Part shown: positions 15,060 to 24,498 of the stretch, in pieces
Position numbering within the stretch: the stretch's first letter is position 1
How the letters are laid out: each line of letters begins with the position of its first letter
Assembly: GCF_002015085.1 (NCBI RefSeq)
Contig: NZ_MUXW01000047.1
Span: forward strand, 1 to 34,658
DNA: 34,658 bases
Reading direction: 5' to 3'
Origin: Glaesserella parasuis
GTDB taxonomy: Bacteria; Pseudomonadota; Gammaproteobacteria; Enterobacterales; Pasteurellaceae
Made by a program: the position numbers and the translations under genes
The notes under the pieces: model-generated
The model's database searches: none
The model's input: the letters and a program-made list of their open reading frames with translations, nothing else
Told to the model about the DNA's origin: nothing

Positions 15060-15854
15060 TTAACGAATAATTCCTCGTCTAGAACGCTTAAAGAAATCCA
15101 AGAATAAACTGACCGCTGCCTCTGTTTTGGCATACTGTTCAATTTCTGGAATAGCTTCTTCTAAGGTTTTACCACTGCGGTAAATTAACTTATACACATT
15201 ACGGATTGCGTGCATTGTTGCTTTCTTAAAGCCACGACGCTTTAATCCCTCAAGATTAACACCGAACGGTTGGGCGTGGTTGCCTTGAGCCATTACATAA
15301 GGCGGAACGTCTTGGCTCACCATTGAACCACCACCTAACATAACGTGCGATCCCACAACGACAAATTGATGAATAGCTGACATTCCGCCAACAATCACAA
15401 AATCATCAAGGGTAACGTGTCCGGCTAAAGTACCATTATTCGCAATAATACAACGATTACCGATAGAGCAATCGTGAGCGATATGGCAGTTAATCATAAA
15501 TAAGTTATCGTTACCCACACGCGTAACGCCACCGCCTTGAACCGTGCCACGATGAATAGTCACACTTTCACGGATACGGTTACGATGTCCAATAATGGTT
15601 TTAGTTGGTTCACCTTGATATTTAAGATCTTGGTTAATTTCACCAATACTTGCAAATTGGAAAATTTGATTATCTTCACCTATTTCTGTATCACCTTGAA
15701 TAACAACGTGAGAGTGAATTTTTGTACCAGCCCCAATACGAACATCCTTGCCGATAACACAAAATGCACCGATTTCCACATTTGCACCAATTTTAGCACC
15801 TTCTTCGATCAAGGCTGTTGGGTGAATTTTGGCTGAAGCGTCAATTAATTGCAT
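15060..15854 (-). CDS. lpxA: UDP-N-acetylglucosamine O-acyltransferase
   Basis: LpxA transfers R-3-hydroxyacyl from acyl carrier protein to the 3-OH of UDP-GlcNAc, the first step of lipid A synthesis. The protein is a left-handed beta helix made of hexapeptide repeats (IHPTALIEEGAKIGANVEIG and onward). The catalytic histidine is in the stretch MINCHIAHDCSIGNRC. The C-terminal helical part begins after GNHAQPFGVNLEGLKRRGF. An earlier in-frame start (15875) would place the AGAGGA ribosome binding site inside the coding region, so ATG 15854 is chosen, giving 264 residues (E. coli LpxA has 262). It is the last gene of the envelope cluster; lpxB does not follow. Confidence 0.96.
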   Translation of the reverse strand: MQLIDASAKIHPTALIEEGAKIGANVEIGAFCVIGKDVRIGAGTKIHSHVVIQGDTEIGEDNQIFQFASIGEINQDLKYQGEPTKTIIGHRNRIRESVTIHRGTVQGGGVTRVGNDNLFMINCHIAHDCSIGNRCIIANNGTLAGHVTLDDFVIVGGMSAIHQFVVVGSHVMLGGGSMVSQDVPPYVMAQGNHAQPFGVNLEGLKRRGFKKATMHAIRNVYKLIYRSGKTLEEAIPEIEQYAKTEAAVSLFLDFFKRSRRGIIR

Positions 15855-15881
15855 AGTATTTTCCTCTTTATTCAAGCAAGA

Positions 15882-16349
15882 TTATTTACGCGCACACATT
15901 AAGTCTGCTTCGCAAACTAGCGTATCATCTACATAAACTTTACCTGTAAATGCCGTAATACCTCGACGCTCTTTAACAAAGGTCACTTCAATGATCATTT
16001 GATCGCCTGGTACTACAGGGCGTTTAAAGCGAGCATTATCTACTGCTGCAAAATAGTAAAGTTCGTTTTCTTTCAATTTACCGTAACTTTTAATCGCTAA
16101 CACACCTGTTGCCTGAGCCATTGCTTCTAAAATAAGTACACCTGGGAAAACGGGTTGATTTGGAAAATGCCCAGTAAAACAAGGCTCATTTACACTCACA
16201 TTTTTTACAGCTCGGAGCCATTTACCTTCTTCAAAATCTACCACACGATCCACTAATAAAAACGGGTAACGATGTGGAAGCATTTCCATAATTTCAGTTA
16301 CTTCAATAATTCTTGGTTCACGATTTTCTGTTTGTAATTTGGTTGTCAC
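15882..16349 (-). CDS. fabZ: 3-hydroxyacyl-ACP dehydratase
   Basis: FabZ dehydrates 3-hydroxyacyl-ACP in fatty acid elongation. It competes with LpxA and LpxD for the same substrate, which helps explain why it sits between their genes. It is a single hot-dog domain of 155 residues. The catalytic histidine is in FTGHFPNQPVFPGVLILEAM and the glutamate is in the same stretch. LPHRYPFLLVDRV and RFKRPVVPGDQMIIEV are other family signatures. A TTG start is available directly after lpxD, but GTG 16349 is preferred: GAGG lies 8 bases upstream, and the resulting N-terminus (MTTKLQ) resembles the E. coli protein. Confidence 0.95.
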   Translation of the reverse strand: MTTKLQTENREPRIIEVTEIMEMLPHRYPFLLVDRVVDFEEGKWLRAVKNVSVNEPCFTGHFPNQPVFPGVLILEAMAQATGVLAIKSYGKLKENELYYFAAVDNARFKRPVVPGDQMIIEVTFVKERRGITAFTGKVYVDDTLVCEADLMCARK

Positions 16350-16367
16350 TACTAAGACCTCAATCAA

Positions 16368-17393
16368 TTATTCAGCTAAACGTTTTTCCAATGCTTTCAA
16401 ACGTTTATTCATTTCATCAATATTCATTACAAGAGCAGCTGTTTTACGCCATTCTTTATTAGTTTGCAAAGGAATACCCGATGAGTAAATTCCTTTCTCT
16501 GTGATTGGTCGCATTACCATTCCCATTCCAGTAATGATTGCCCCATCACAAATTTCCATATGCCCATTGATTACACTTGCCCCACCAATTTGGCAGAAGC
16601 GTCCTACTTTCAGGCTACCCGCCATTACGACCCCGCCAGCGATTGCCGTGCCATAACCGATATGTACGTTATGTGCAATTTGACATAGGTTATCAATAAT
16701 CACATTGTCTTCAATCACCGTTGGATCTAAAGCACCACGATCAATACAGGTACAAGCCCCAATTTCAACACGATTACCGATAATCACGCCACCAGTCTGA
16801 GGAATTTTAATCCATTGACCTTTCTCATTTGCATAGCCAAAACCGTCACTACCAATAACGGCAGAAGATTGAATTAAACAATCTGAGCCAATTTGTACAT
16901 TATGGTAAACCGACACATTTGCCCATAATTTTGTTCTTGCACCAATTTTACTGTTTTTTCCAACAAAACAGCCAGCACCAATCACCGCATCATCACCGAT
17001 TTCAACACCACTTTCAATCACAGCATTTGCACCGACAGAAACGTTATGACCCAATTTAGCATCAGGTGAGATCACGGCACTTTCAGCGATATTTTCGGCA
17101 GGGTTTGGGGTTGTATCCATATATTGAGCTAAAATCGCATAAGCAACATAAGGGTTTCCAACCACGATCAAGTTTTGACCTTCGGCACAAAATTCGACAT
17201 CAGCTTCAGAAACAATAATAGCTCCCGCTTGGCATTGAGCTAACTGTGGACGATATTTTGCATTAGAGATAAAGGTGATCTGATTAGAGGTTGCTTTATC
17301 TAAAGGAGCAATGCTTAAAATAGCCAAATCGGCGTTACCCTTTAGAGTACCGCCGATCTGCTCCGCTAATTCAATTAAACGGAATTCAGCCAT
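16368..17393 (-). CDS. lpxD: UDP-3-O-acylglucosamine N-acyltransferase
   Basis: LpxD adds the second hydroxyacyl chain, to the 2-amino group, in lipid A synthesis. It has 341 residues, the same length as E. coli LpxD. A short N-terminal uridine-binding domain (to about residue 100, including ITFISNAKYRPQL) precedes a long hexapeptide-repeat beta helix. The active-site histidine lies in NLCQIAHNVHIGYGTAIAGG, and a C-terminal helix (MNIDEMNKRLKALEKRLAE) completes the trimer. The ATG overlaps the last base of skp, so translation is coupled. Confidence 0.96.
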   Translation of the reverse strand: MAEFRLIELAEQIGGTLKGNADLAILSIAPLDKATSNQITFISNAKYRPQLAQCQAGAIIVSEADVEFCAEGQNLIVVGNPYVAYAILAQYMDTTPNPAENIAESAVISPDAKLGHNVSVGANAVIESGVEIGDDAVIGAGCFVGKNSKIGARTKLWANVSVYHNVQIGSDCLIQSSAVIGSDGFGYANEKGQWIKIPQTGGVIIGNRVEIGACTCIDRGALDPTVIEDNVIIDNLCQIAHNVHIGYGTAIAGGVVMAGSLKVGRFCQIGGASVINGHMEICDGAIITGMGMVMRPITEKGIYSSGIPLQTNKEWRKTAALVMNIDEMNKRLKALEKRLAE

Positions 17394-18196
17394 TATTTTT
17401 TCACTTCTTCTGGTTTTGTGACTTCCGCTGCAGGCGCTTGAGTTTTTGGAGCCTCTGGCATTTTTCCACCCATTGCAACTAGAATTTCTTCTGTAATATC
17501 TGCTGCATTTCCATCTTTAGCATATAATGCGACCGATGGAGGAAGAACTAAAGTATAGCCTTTAGATTCCGCGACTTGTTTAATTTTCGCATTAATATCT
17601 TCAACGACTTTTTGTTGTACTTGTTCAGGAGTTATTACACCAGATTCTTTTTGTACCTTAGCAATTTCTTCTTGGAAAGCCGCTACTTTCTTTTGAAACT
17701 CATCAGCACGTTTTTGGAACTCTTCTGCTTTTTTTCCAAATTCTACTTCACGTTGTTGCAATGCAGAAACTTTATTTTGGAATGGTTTAGCTTCTGCGTT
17801 AATTTTATCCTGACGTGCTTGGATCTCTTTCGCTTTTAACCTAGGTGCATCTTTTTCAAGTTGGGCTACCTTTTTCTTCATTGCAGCTTCTAAGGTCACT
17901 TGTTCTTTTTGTAACTTCTGTGCATCTTCTTCAATTTTTTTACGCTCATCCAATAATGCTTTTTCTTCATCGGATAATGCTTTATTTTCTGCTGCTAATT
18001 GTTTTTCCCTTGGTGCAAATTTAGATTCAGTGTCTTTCATAAATTTAGTGAATTTATCATTTGCTTCAATGGTAAGTGGATGATTTTGTATTAAGAAATT
18101 AGGATCAACAAATCCAATTTTTTCATTTGCATTTACTGTATTCGCACTAAAAGCTAAAGCTGAAGCAACTGCGGCAAGTTTAAATAAATTTTTCAT
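17393..18196 (-). CDS. skp: Periplasmic chaperone Skp/OmpH family, unusually long
   Basis: Skp holds unfolded outer-membrane proteins in the periplasm and delivers them to BamA, the next gene upstream. A signal peptide ending near VNANEKIGFVDPN leads into the conserved first strand. A very long charged helical region (about residues 42-212) follows, with heptad-like repeats such as AEEFQKRADEFQKKVAAFQE. The core returns with GYTLVLPPSVALYAKDG and ITEEILVAMG. A Pro/Ala/Lys-rich tail (about 243-267) ends the protein. At 267 residues it is about 100 longer than E. coli Skp (161), most of the excess being extra coiled-coil tentacle plus the tail. AGGAC precedes the start codon. Confidence 0.88.
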   Translation of the reverse strand: MKNLFKLAAVASALAFSANTVNANEKIGFVDPNFLIQNHPLTIEANDKFTKFMKDTESKFAPREKQLAAENKALSDEEKALLDERKKIEEDAQKLQKEQVTLEAAMKKKVAQLEKDAPRLKAKEIQARQDKINAEAKPFQNKVSALQQREVEFGKKAEEFQKRADEFQKKVAAFQEEIAKVQKESGVITPEQVQQKVVEDINAKIKQVAESKGYTLVLPPSVALYAKDGNAADITEEILVAMGGKMPEAPKTQAPAAEVTKPEEVKK

Positions 18197-18270
18197 TAAA
18201 ATGTCCTTTCTGAAGTTAGGAAAGATAGACTCGTAAAAAAATGAACAAATCTATCCGCTTGTTTATAAGA

Positions 18271-20688
18271 TTAGAATGAACCACCAATGCTAAATTGGAA
18301 CTGTTCAATTTCATCACCTTGATATTTTTTAATTGGTTTCGCATAAGAAAATACCAATGGACCTATCGGGGAATTCCATTGGAATGCGATACCTGTAGAT
18401 GCACGAAAACGTTTATAATCTTTAAAGTTTTCTAAACTAGAATAATTATATTGAATGTCGTTTACTACTGGATTAGTTTTCCATTTTGTATTCAACACTG
18501 TGGCAGCGTCCACAAATAATGAAGTTCTTACATTATGTTGATATTTTTCACTTACAAATGGTGTTGGAGTAATTAATTCTAAAGTTGCAGATGCCATTGC
18601 ATTACCGCCAACAATATCTCCATTTACGGAATTGAATCGGATATTACCATTGTTATCTTTACCCAGATAGATTGCTTTTGGTCCAATAGCTCCGTAAGCA
18701 AAACCTCTAAGAGAGCCGATGCCTCCTGCAGTATAAGTTTGATAGAATGGTAATTCTTTACCACTAAAACCATTTGCATAAGCAATATTCGCTTTAGTTG
18801 AGATAACCCACTTATGTTCGCGATTGACTGGTAAATAGTTTTTAAAATCAATACTAACTTTATAATACTTATTGTCTGAACCTGGTGTGGTAATACGTCC
18901 ACTAATGCTTGTTAAAGTCCCTTCTGTTGGGAGAAAACCTCGATTTAGACTATTATAGTTCCAACCAAAAGAAAAATCGAAGTCATTTGCTTCAATTTTT
19001 TTATAGACATTTAAGTCATTATCAATCGGGAATTTCATGGATTGTACATAAAGTTCACGATTAAATTCACGTTGAGCATTCTTAATCAGATCTTGAGCGT
19101 AGCCTAGACCAAGGAAATAGGAGTTGTATTCATTTACAGGGAATCCTAAAGTACTATTGACTCCATAGGTTTGTCGTTTATAACTTGCGACACTATTATT
19201 TTTTGAATTATCATAATCCTCGTAGAAGATATTTCCACCAAGGCTTACTCCATCCTTAGTAAAGTATGGTTCAGTATACCCTAAATTGATACTTGTACCA
19301 TAGTCATTACGGGTACCATTTAAACTAATTGTAGAGCCCATACCTAAGAAATTATCCTGTTTTATCCCAGCTTGATAACTTAAACCACTTTCTGTTCCAT
19401 AACCAACACCGAAATTAATACTTCCTGTATTTCGTTCTTTTATTTTATATACAATATCAACTTGATCCGCAGTATTTGGGACATTTGGATAGCTCATTTC
19501 TACACTATCGTAAAACCCCGTTCTTTCTAGACGAGCCTTCCCCAAAGCAGCTAGACTTGTTGACAACCATGCTCCTTCTTGCTGACGCATTTCTCGACGT
19601 AACGTTGAATCTGCAGTCACATCATTTCCTTCAAAACGAATCTGTCTTACATAAACACGCTGCCCAGCATCCACAACAAATGTGAGACGAATTGTTTTAT
19701 TTGTATCATCGAAGGTTGGATGAAGCTCTATTTTAGCGGAAGCAAAACCATTATTTCCAAATACTTGTTTAATATTGTCTTCAATTTTTGAAAGTTCATT
19801 TTTGCTAAAGAGCTCGCCTGTTTTATAATATTTGAGCTGTTCATTTAACTCGTTGTCTAATTTTGCAGTATTACCAATAATACGTATTTCACTTACAGTA
19901 TAAGGTATTCCTTCATTGATTTTATATGTTAAAGATACTTCTTTTTTATCATCACTAAATACGGGTTGTTCAGCTTCAACATTAAATTTTGCATATCCTT
20001 GGTTCATGTAGAAATTACGTAGATTTTCTAAATCTTGATTGTATGCTGTTTGTTCAAATTTACTACTTTGAAAAATATTGAACCAAGAAACATCAGGTTG
20101 AATATCCAGTTGTTTCATTAATACTTTTGATGTAAAAGCTTGATTTCCTTCAAAATTAATAGCTTTTACATAGGCAACATCTCCCTCTTTTATATCTAAC
20201 TTAATATTTACACCTCCATTGTCTGAGTTTGTTATAACAGTATCAATGGTAGCATTGTAACGACCTATAGAGTGGTAATGCTCAATGAGTGCTGATTTAA
20301 ATGCGTCTAACTTTGTAGAATTAAATAATTCTCCTTTAGTGATGAGATTCGCTTTTAGATTTTGTTCCAGTGGCTCCTTGGGGATTGCAGAATTACCTTC
20401 AATATCAACATTATTGATGACTGGATTCTCTACCACTTTAATAATTAAAATATCTCCTTCACGGGTTGCACTAATATTTTGAAAACGATTTTGTACAAAT
20501 AAATGACGAATAACGTTTGCAATATCATTATCAGTCGCTAGTTGTCCTACTTTTACAGGTAATGTAGGGATCATTGTTTGGCTTACAGATGTTTGGATAC
20601 CATCAATACGAATATCTTTGATCACAAAAGGTGAAGCAAAAGCAACGCCATTTGCAACTAATAATGTTGAAAGTAATAGTTTTTTCAT
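18271..20688 (-). CDS. bamA: Outer-membrane protein assembly factor BamA
   Basis: BamA (Omp85/D15) is the essential core of the machine that folds beta-barrel proteins into the outer membrane. The 805-residue protein has a signal peptide (MKKLLLSTLLVANGVAFA). Five POTRA domains follow (about residues 22-420), starting SPFVIKDIRIDGIQTSVSQ. The C-terminal 16-stranded barrel ends FQFSIGGSF with the terminal phenylalanine. The loop 6 motif appears as GSLRGFAYGAIGPK, a variant of the usual VRGF. It lies between rseP and skp, an arrangement conserved in gamma-proteobacteria, and is probably transcribed from upstream as well as possibly from its own promoter. Confidence 0.96.
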   Translation of the reverse strand: MKKLLLSTLLVANGVAFASPFVIKDIRIDGIQTSVSQTMIPTLPVKVGQLATDNDIANVIRHLFVQNRFQNISATREGDILIIKVVENPVINNVDIEGNSAIPKEPLEQNLKANLITKGELFNSTKLDAFKSALIEHYHSIGRYNATIDTVITNSDNGGVNIKLDIKEGDVAYVKAINFEGNQAFTSKVLMKQLDIQPDVSWFNIFQSSKFEQTAYNQDLENLRNFYMNQGYAKFNVEAEQPVFSDDKKEVSLTYKINEGIPYTVSEIRIIGNTAKLDNELNEQLKYYKTGELFSKNELSKIEDNIKQVFGNNGFASAKIELHPTFDDTNKTIRLTFVVDAGQRVYVRQIRFEGNDVTADSTLRREMRQQEGAWLSTSLAALGKARLERTGFYDSVEMSYPNVPNTADQVDIVYKIKERNTGSINFGVGYGTESGLSYQAGIKQDNFLGMGSTISLNGTRNDYGTSINLGYTEPYFTKDGVSLGGNIFYEDYDNSKNNSVASYKRQTYGVNSTLGFPVNEYNSYFLGLGYAQDLIKNAQREFNRELYVQSMKFPIDNDLNVYKKIEANDFDFSFGWNYNSLNRGFLPTEGTLTSISGRITTPGSDNKYYKVSIDFKNYLPVNREHKWVISTKANIAYANGFSGKELPFYQTYTAGGIGSLRGFAYGAIGPKAIYLGKDNNGNIRFNSVNGDIVGGNAMASATLELITPTPFVSEKYQHNVRTSLFVDAATVLNTKWKTNPVVNDIQYNYSSLENFKDYKRFRASTGIAFQWNSPIGPLVFSYAKPIKKYQGDEIEQFQFSIGGSF

Positions 20689-20738
20689 TTAAATGATCCT
20701 ATTCGTTGGTAAAATAATATAAATATCTAACCACTTGA

Positions 20739-22058
20739 CTAAAAGTGGATTAAATCATTAAACAATGCAAATAGCATTAACCCTACGACAAACATACCCC
20801 CAATCTGCTGAAAACGCAGTTGGAATGCCTCAGGTACAGGTTTTCTACGAACCGCTTCCCCAGTGAGTAAAACTAATTGCCCACCATCTAAAGGCAAAAT
20901 AGGGAACAGATTCATCACTGCAAGGTTAACACTTATCAATGCCATAAATCCTAAGTAATAGACAAAACCAATTTCAGCCGTTGCCCCAGCCCCTTTTGCC
21001 ATTGAAATTGGGCCGCCCATATTACTTAGAGAAAGCTCGCCTGTAATTAAATTTCCAATAAACTGTAAAATCGTATAACTTAATGATACGACTTTTTCTA
21101 AGCTCTTTCCAAAGGCGGAAAGAATATCATACTTTAATTCACTTCGATACTTTGATTCTAATGGTTGATACGTTGGCACTAAGCCTATTAAATAACGCTC
21201 ATCTTCCTTTGAATATTCAGGCTGCAACTGAAAAGCTAATTGCTGGTTATTCCGTTCAATCGTCAAATCAATAATATTACCTGTTTGCACCTGCTCTAAC
21301 AAATATCGCCATTCAAAAGGTTGCTGATTAACAGAAATAATTTTATCGCCAGCTAAAATCCCTGATCTTGCCGAAACCGAATTTTCGACTACATTTTTAA
21401 TAATTGGTTCAACCGTCGCACTTTTAGGACGAATACCTAAAGTAGTTAACGGATTTTCCTTATTTCCATCAACATTCCAATTTCTCAAATCTAGCGTAAA
21501 TTGACGAGAAATATTTTCATCAATATGGTTGCCTTCAATAACCACTTCAGCTTCTCCAATCTTGCCCAACAAAGCTAGGGTAACATCTTCCCAATCTTGA
21601 ACGGAACGGTTATCTACCGTTTTAATTCCCAATTCTGTTTCCAGCTTTGCATAAGCTGCAATAGAATCTGGAATCACAGATCCGATCACTGGCTTAACCG
21701 TTGGAACCCCAACATTAAACACCGCCCAATACGCCAAAATCGCAAATAAAAAATTCGCCACTGGACCTGCAAGAACGATAAAAGCACGTTGCAAAACAGA
21801 CTTTGTATGTAAAGATTGCGAATCTGGTAATTGATGTTCTGCTTCACCATTGTGCATTTGCACATAGCCACCTAAAGGAATGAGTGAAAATGCAAATTCA
21901 GTCCCTTGTTTATCTTTCTTACGCCATAATACTTTTCCAAAACCAATAGAAAAACGTAGAACCTTTACGCCACATTTTCGCGCTGCCCAAAAATGCCCGT
22001 ATTCGTGTACGAATACCAACACGCAGATCAGAATAAAAAAGGCGAGCATTGAAGTCAT
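20739..22058 (-). CDS. rseP: Site-2 intramembrane zinc metalloprotease RseP
   Basis: RseP makes the second cut in the anti-sigma factor RseA after DegS, releasing sigma-E in response to outer-membrane stress; it also removes signal-peptide remnants. The zinc motif HEYGH is at residues 18-22 in the first transmembrane helix. The third ligand region NLFPILPLDGGQL lies near the C-terminus. Two periplasmic PDZ domains are seen between (for example SVSARSGILAGDKIISVN). The length of 439 residues is normal. AGGG lies 8 bases before the ATG. Its place beside bamA and skp links the stress sensor to the barrel-assembly genes. Confidence 0.95.
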   Translation of the reverse strand: MTSMLAFFILICVLVFVHEYGHFWAARKCGVKVLRFSIGFGKVLWRKKDKQGTEFAFSLIPLGGYVQMHNGEAEHQLPDSQSLHTKSVLQRAFIVLAGPVANFLFAILAYWAVFNVGVPTVKPVIGSVIPDSIAAYAKLETELGIKTVDNRSVQDWEDVTLALLGKIGEAEVVIEGNHIDENISRQFTLDLRNWNVDGNKENPLTTLGIRPKSATVEPIIKNVVENSVSARSGILAGDKIISVNQQPFEWRYLLEQVQTGNIIDLTIERNNQQLAFQLQPEYSKEDERYLIGLVPTYQPLESKYRSELKYDILSAFGKSLEKVVSLSYTILQFIGNLITGELSLSNMGGPISMAKGAGATAEIGFVYYLGFMALISVNLAVMNLFPILPLDGGQLVLLTGEAVRRKPVPEAFQLRFQQIGGMFVVGLMLFALFNDLIHF

Positions 22059-22067
22059 TGCGCTACC

Positions 22068-22937
22068 CTATAGGAAAAAGAAAAAGCCGATAGCAAAAAT
22101 AGGCACGGCGGCCGTTAAACTATCAATACGATCCAAAATACCGCCGTGACCTGGAATTAAATTACTGCTATCTTTAATGCCTACTTGGCGTTTAAACATA
22201 CTTTCGCTCAAGTCGCCTAAAATCGAAATCGCTACCGTAATAACTGAAAGTACAACAAATGCAGAAGTATTTAACTCACGCCCAAACACATTTGCAGGCA
22301 CTACACTTAAGAAAATCGTTGCAATAACAGCAGAAGTTATCACACCACCAATCGCCCCTTCCCAAGATTTACTTGGTGACACTTTAGGTGCAAGTTTATG
22401 TTTACCGAATGCACGCCCTGAAAAATAAGCCCCAGAGTCAGCCCCCCAAACTAGCAAGAAAACATAGAGTAATAAATAAGTGCCTTGATATTGATCGAGA
22501 TTATATTGATAGAAACGTAAAGCAAGAGTCCCAATCAAAAATGGAATTAAGGTGCAAAAACCAAAAATAAACTTAGCCACCACTGATTTAGCCCAAACAT
22601 CTGCTGATTTTGGATAGCTAACAACCAAAGCTGATGCAACCAACCACCAAAAACCGCCAATAAAGAGCAAAGGTGTCGTTTCATCAGTCAAAAAACGTGT
22701 AGCTTGAATATAACTTGTTCCAGCCATAATAGGAAAAATCAATAAACAGGTCACCACAAAAGCAACGATAGCACGCGCTATTGGACGTTTGAAACCTGCA
22801 AATTGCGCCCATTCCCACATACCTAACACAACAATAGCGGATAAGCCAATCGTAAAAGCTAAGGGTGAAAGCCAAAACAGTGCAACCACTGCTAAAATAA
22901 TCATCACTATTGCCGAAAGAATGCGTTCTTTAAGCAT
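22068..22937 (-). CDS. cdsA: Phosphatidate cytidylyltransferase
   Basis: CdsA makes CDP-diacylglycerol from phosphatidic acid and CTP, the branch point of phospholipid synthesis in the inner membrane. The 289-residue protein has about eight hydrophobic segments. Near its C-terminus is the CDS signature, visible as VLSVITVAISILGDLSESMF, KRQVGIKDSSNLIPGHGG and ILDRIDSL. The frame opens earlier at a TTG (22961), but that would overlap uppS and absorb the AAGGA ribosome binding site, so ATG 22937 is chosen. rseP begins 9 bp after the stop. Confidence 0.94.
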   Translation of the reverse strand: MLKERILSAIVMIILAVVALFWLSPLAFTIGLSAIVVLGMWEWAQFAGFKRPIARAIVAFVVTCLLIFPIMAGTSYIQATRFLTDETTPLLFIGGFWWLVASALVVSYPKSADVWAKSVVAKFIFGFCTLIPFLIGTLALRFYQYNLDQYQGTYLLLYVFLLVWGADSGAYFSGRAFGKHKLAPKVSPSKSWEGAIGGVITSAVIATIFLSVVPANVFGRELNTSAFVVLSVITVAISILGDLSESMFKRQVGIKDSSNLIPGHGGILDRIDSLTAAVPIFAIGFFFFL

Positions 22938-22954
22938 TGAATTTTCCTTATAGA

Positions 22955-23680
22955 TTAACAACCACCAAAACGGCGATCACGTTGTTGATAAGCAATAATG
23001 GCATCTGTAAATGCCTTTTCATCAAAATCAGGCCATAAAACTGGGCTAAACACTAACTCGGCATAAGCAATTTGCCATAATAAAAAATTACTGATTCGCT
23101 GCTCACCGCTAGTACGAATTAATAAATCAACCTGTGGCTGATCTTCAGTCACTAAATGACGTTGAAAATAATCAGGGGTAATCTCATCAACGGAAAGTTC
23201 ACCATTTTTTACTTGTAATGCAATCTGCTTAGTTGCTTGGGTAATATCCCAATACCCACCATAATTCCCAGCAATATTTAACATTAGACCTGTATTATTC
23301 GCAGTTAATGCTTCCGATTGAGCAATACGATTTTGCAAACTTTCACTAAGGGCTGATTTATCACCAATAATCTTGAGTCGAATATTATTTTTATGTAACT
23401 TCTTGACTTCGTAATCTAACGCTTTCATAAACACCGTCATTAATGCGGACACTTCGGCTTTAGGTCTTGACCAATTTTCGCTACTAAATGCGTAGAGCGT
23501 TAGTACCTTAATGCCATGTTTAGCTGCAAAATTTATCGCAGAACGTACCGCTTTTACACCATTTTGATGCCCAAATATGCGTAATTTCCCTTGTTGTTTT
23601 GCCCAACGCCCATTACCGTCCATAATAATTGCAACGTGTTGAGGCATTAATTGAGGTTCAATATCCACAGAAATATCCAC
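22955..23680 (-). CDS. uppS: Undecaprenyl diphosphate synthase
   Basis: UppS (IspU) adds isoprene units in cis to farnesyl diphosphate, making the C55 carrier for peptidoglycan and polysaccharide assembly. The 241-residue protein shows HVAIIMDGNGRWAKQQ with the catalytic aspartate at residue 21, LTLYAFSSENWSRP, and near the end LIRTSGEQRISNFLLWQIAY. It is the first gene of the eight-gene envelope run. The usual upstream neighbours seen in other gamma-proteobacteria (frr, dxr) are absent; gloB lies 96 bp upstream in the same direction. That 96-bp gap probably holds a promoter, but I cannot pick one with confidence. Confidence 0.95.
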   Translation of the reverse strand: MDISVDIEPQLMPQHVAIIMDGNGRWAKQQGKLRIFGHQNGVKAVRSAINFAAKHGIKVLTLYAFSSENWSRPKAEVSALMTVFMKALDYEVKKLHKNNIRLKIIGDKSALSESLQNRIAQSEALTANNTGLMLNIAGNYGGYWDITQATKQIALQVKNGELSVDEITPDYFQRHLVTEDQPQVDLLIRTSGEQRISNFLLWQIAYAELVFSPVLWPDFDEKAFTDAIIAYQQRDRRFGGC

Positions 23681-23776
23681 TTTATGATTAAAAATAAATC
23701 AGTTTAAAGGCAATGTATGCCTATAATCAAAATAACTACAACTATACCATAGGATAGAAGATTGGGGAATCTACCT

Positions 23777-24484
23777 TTAAAAATTATCCTTTTGTTTCCT
23801 TAGACTAATAAACTCATCTAAAGTCACCGCTTGCATAAACGGGTTAATCTGTTTTTCAATACCAATCGTACTCGGTAGCGTAGGTTTATATTGTGAACGT
23901 AAAATATCTGCTCGCTCTTGATATTCCATTAATACACAGTTTGTCGCCATCACCACTTCAGCAAATTTAAGATTACTTTGCGTATATTCATGGCCTGCAT
24001 AGACTTGCACAAAATCAGGCAAGGCTTTAAAACGTTGTAAGGCATCAAACTGAGCTTGGTAATCCCCTGTAAACACTCGTCCGCAACCACCTGAAAATAA
24101 CGCATCACCGCAAAACAGATATTCATTCTCGATCAAATAACTAATATGTTGAGCCGTATGCCCTGCACTCTCAATCACTCGCACCTTTAACCCTAACAGT
24201 TCAAACTGTTGCTCAGGGTAAACAATCTGATTGGCAAACTGACTGACTTCTTCTGAGCCATAAATAAGCATATCGGGAAATTGTGCCACTAAACCAGCCA
24301 CGCCATCAGTATGATCGTGATGATTATGGGTAAGCAAAATAGCGGTAGGATTAAGCTGATGTTTTGCAAGAAAAGCTAATACAGCTTGAGTCTCTGCTGG
24401 ATCGACAATAATCGCTTGGCGCTCTTTTTGTAAAATCCAAATGTAATTATCAGAAAGGGCTGGAATTGGGGTGATTTGAAGCAT
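23777..24484 (-). CDS. gloB: Hydroxyacylglutathione hydrolase (glyoxalase II)
   Basis: Glyoxalase II hydrolyses S-D-lactoylglutathione to D-lactate and glutathione, the second step of methylglyoxal detoxification. The metallo-beta-lactamase fold is shown by LTHNHHDHTDGVAGL (binuclear metal site), SAGHTAQHISYL, YLFCGDALFSGGCGRVF and VYAGHEYTQSNL. The length of 235 residues is slightly short of E. coli GloB (251) but complete. A REP-like hairpin pair ends 14 nt upstream of the ATG, and the ribosome binding site between them is poor. Confidence 0.94.
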   Translation of the reverse strand: MLQITPIPALSDNYIWILQKERQAIIVDPAETQAVLAFLAKHQLNPTAILLTHNHHDHTDGVAGLVAQFPDMLIYGSEEVSQFANQIVYPEQQFELLGLKVRVIESAGHTAQHISYLIENEYLFCGDALFSGGCGRVFTGDYQAQFDALQRFKALPDFVQVYAGHEYTQSNLKFAEVVMATNCVLMEYQERADILRSQYKPTLPSTIGIEKQINPFMQAVTLDEFISLRKQKDNF

Positions 24485-24498
24485 ATTAATTTTCCAAG

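Noticed and set aside
20573..20579. GTAGGGA inside bamA as a REP-like unit.
   Set aside because: No palindrome follows; it is ordinary coding sequence for the first POTRA domain.
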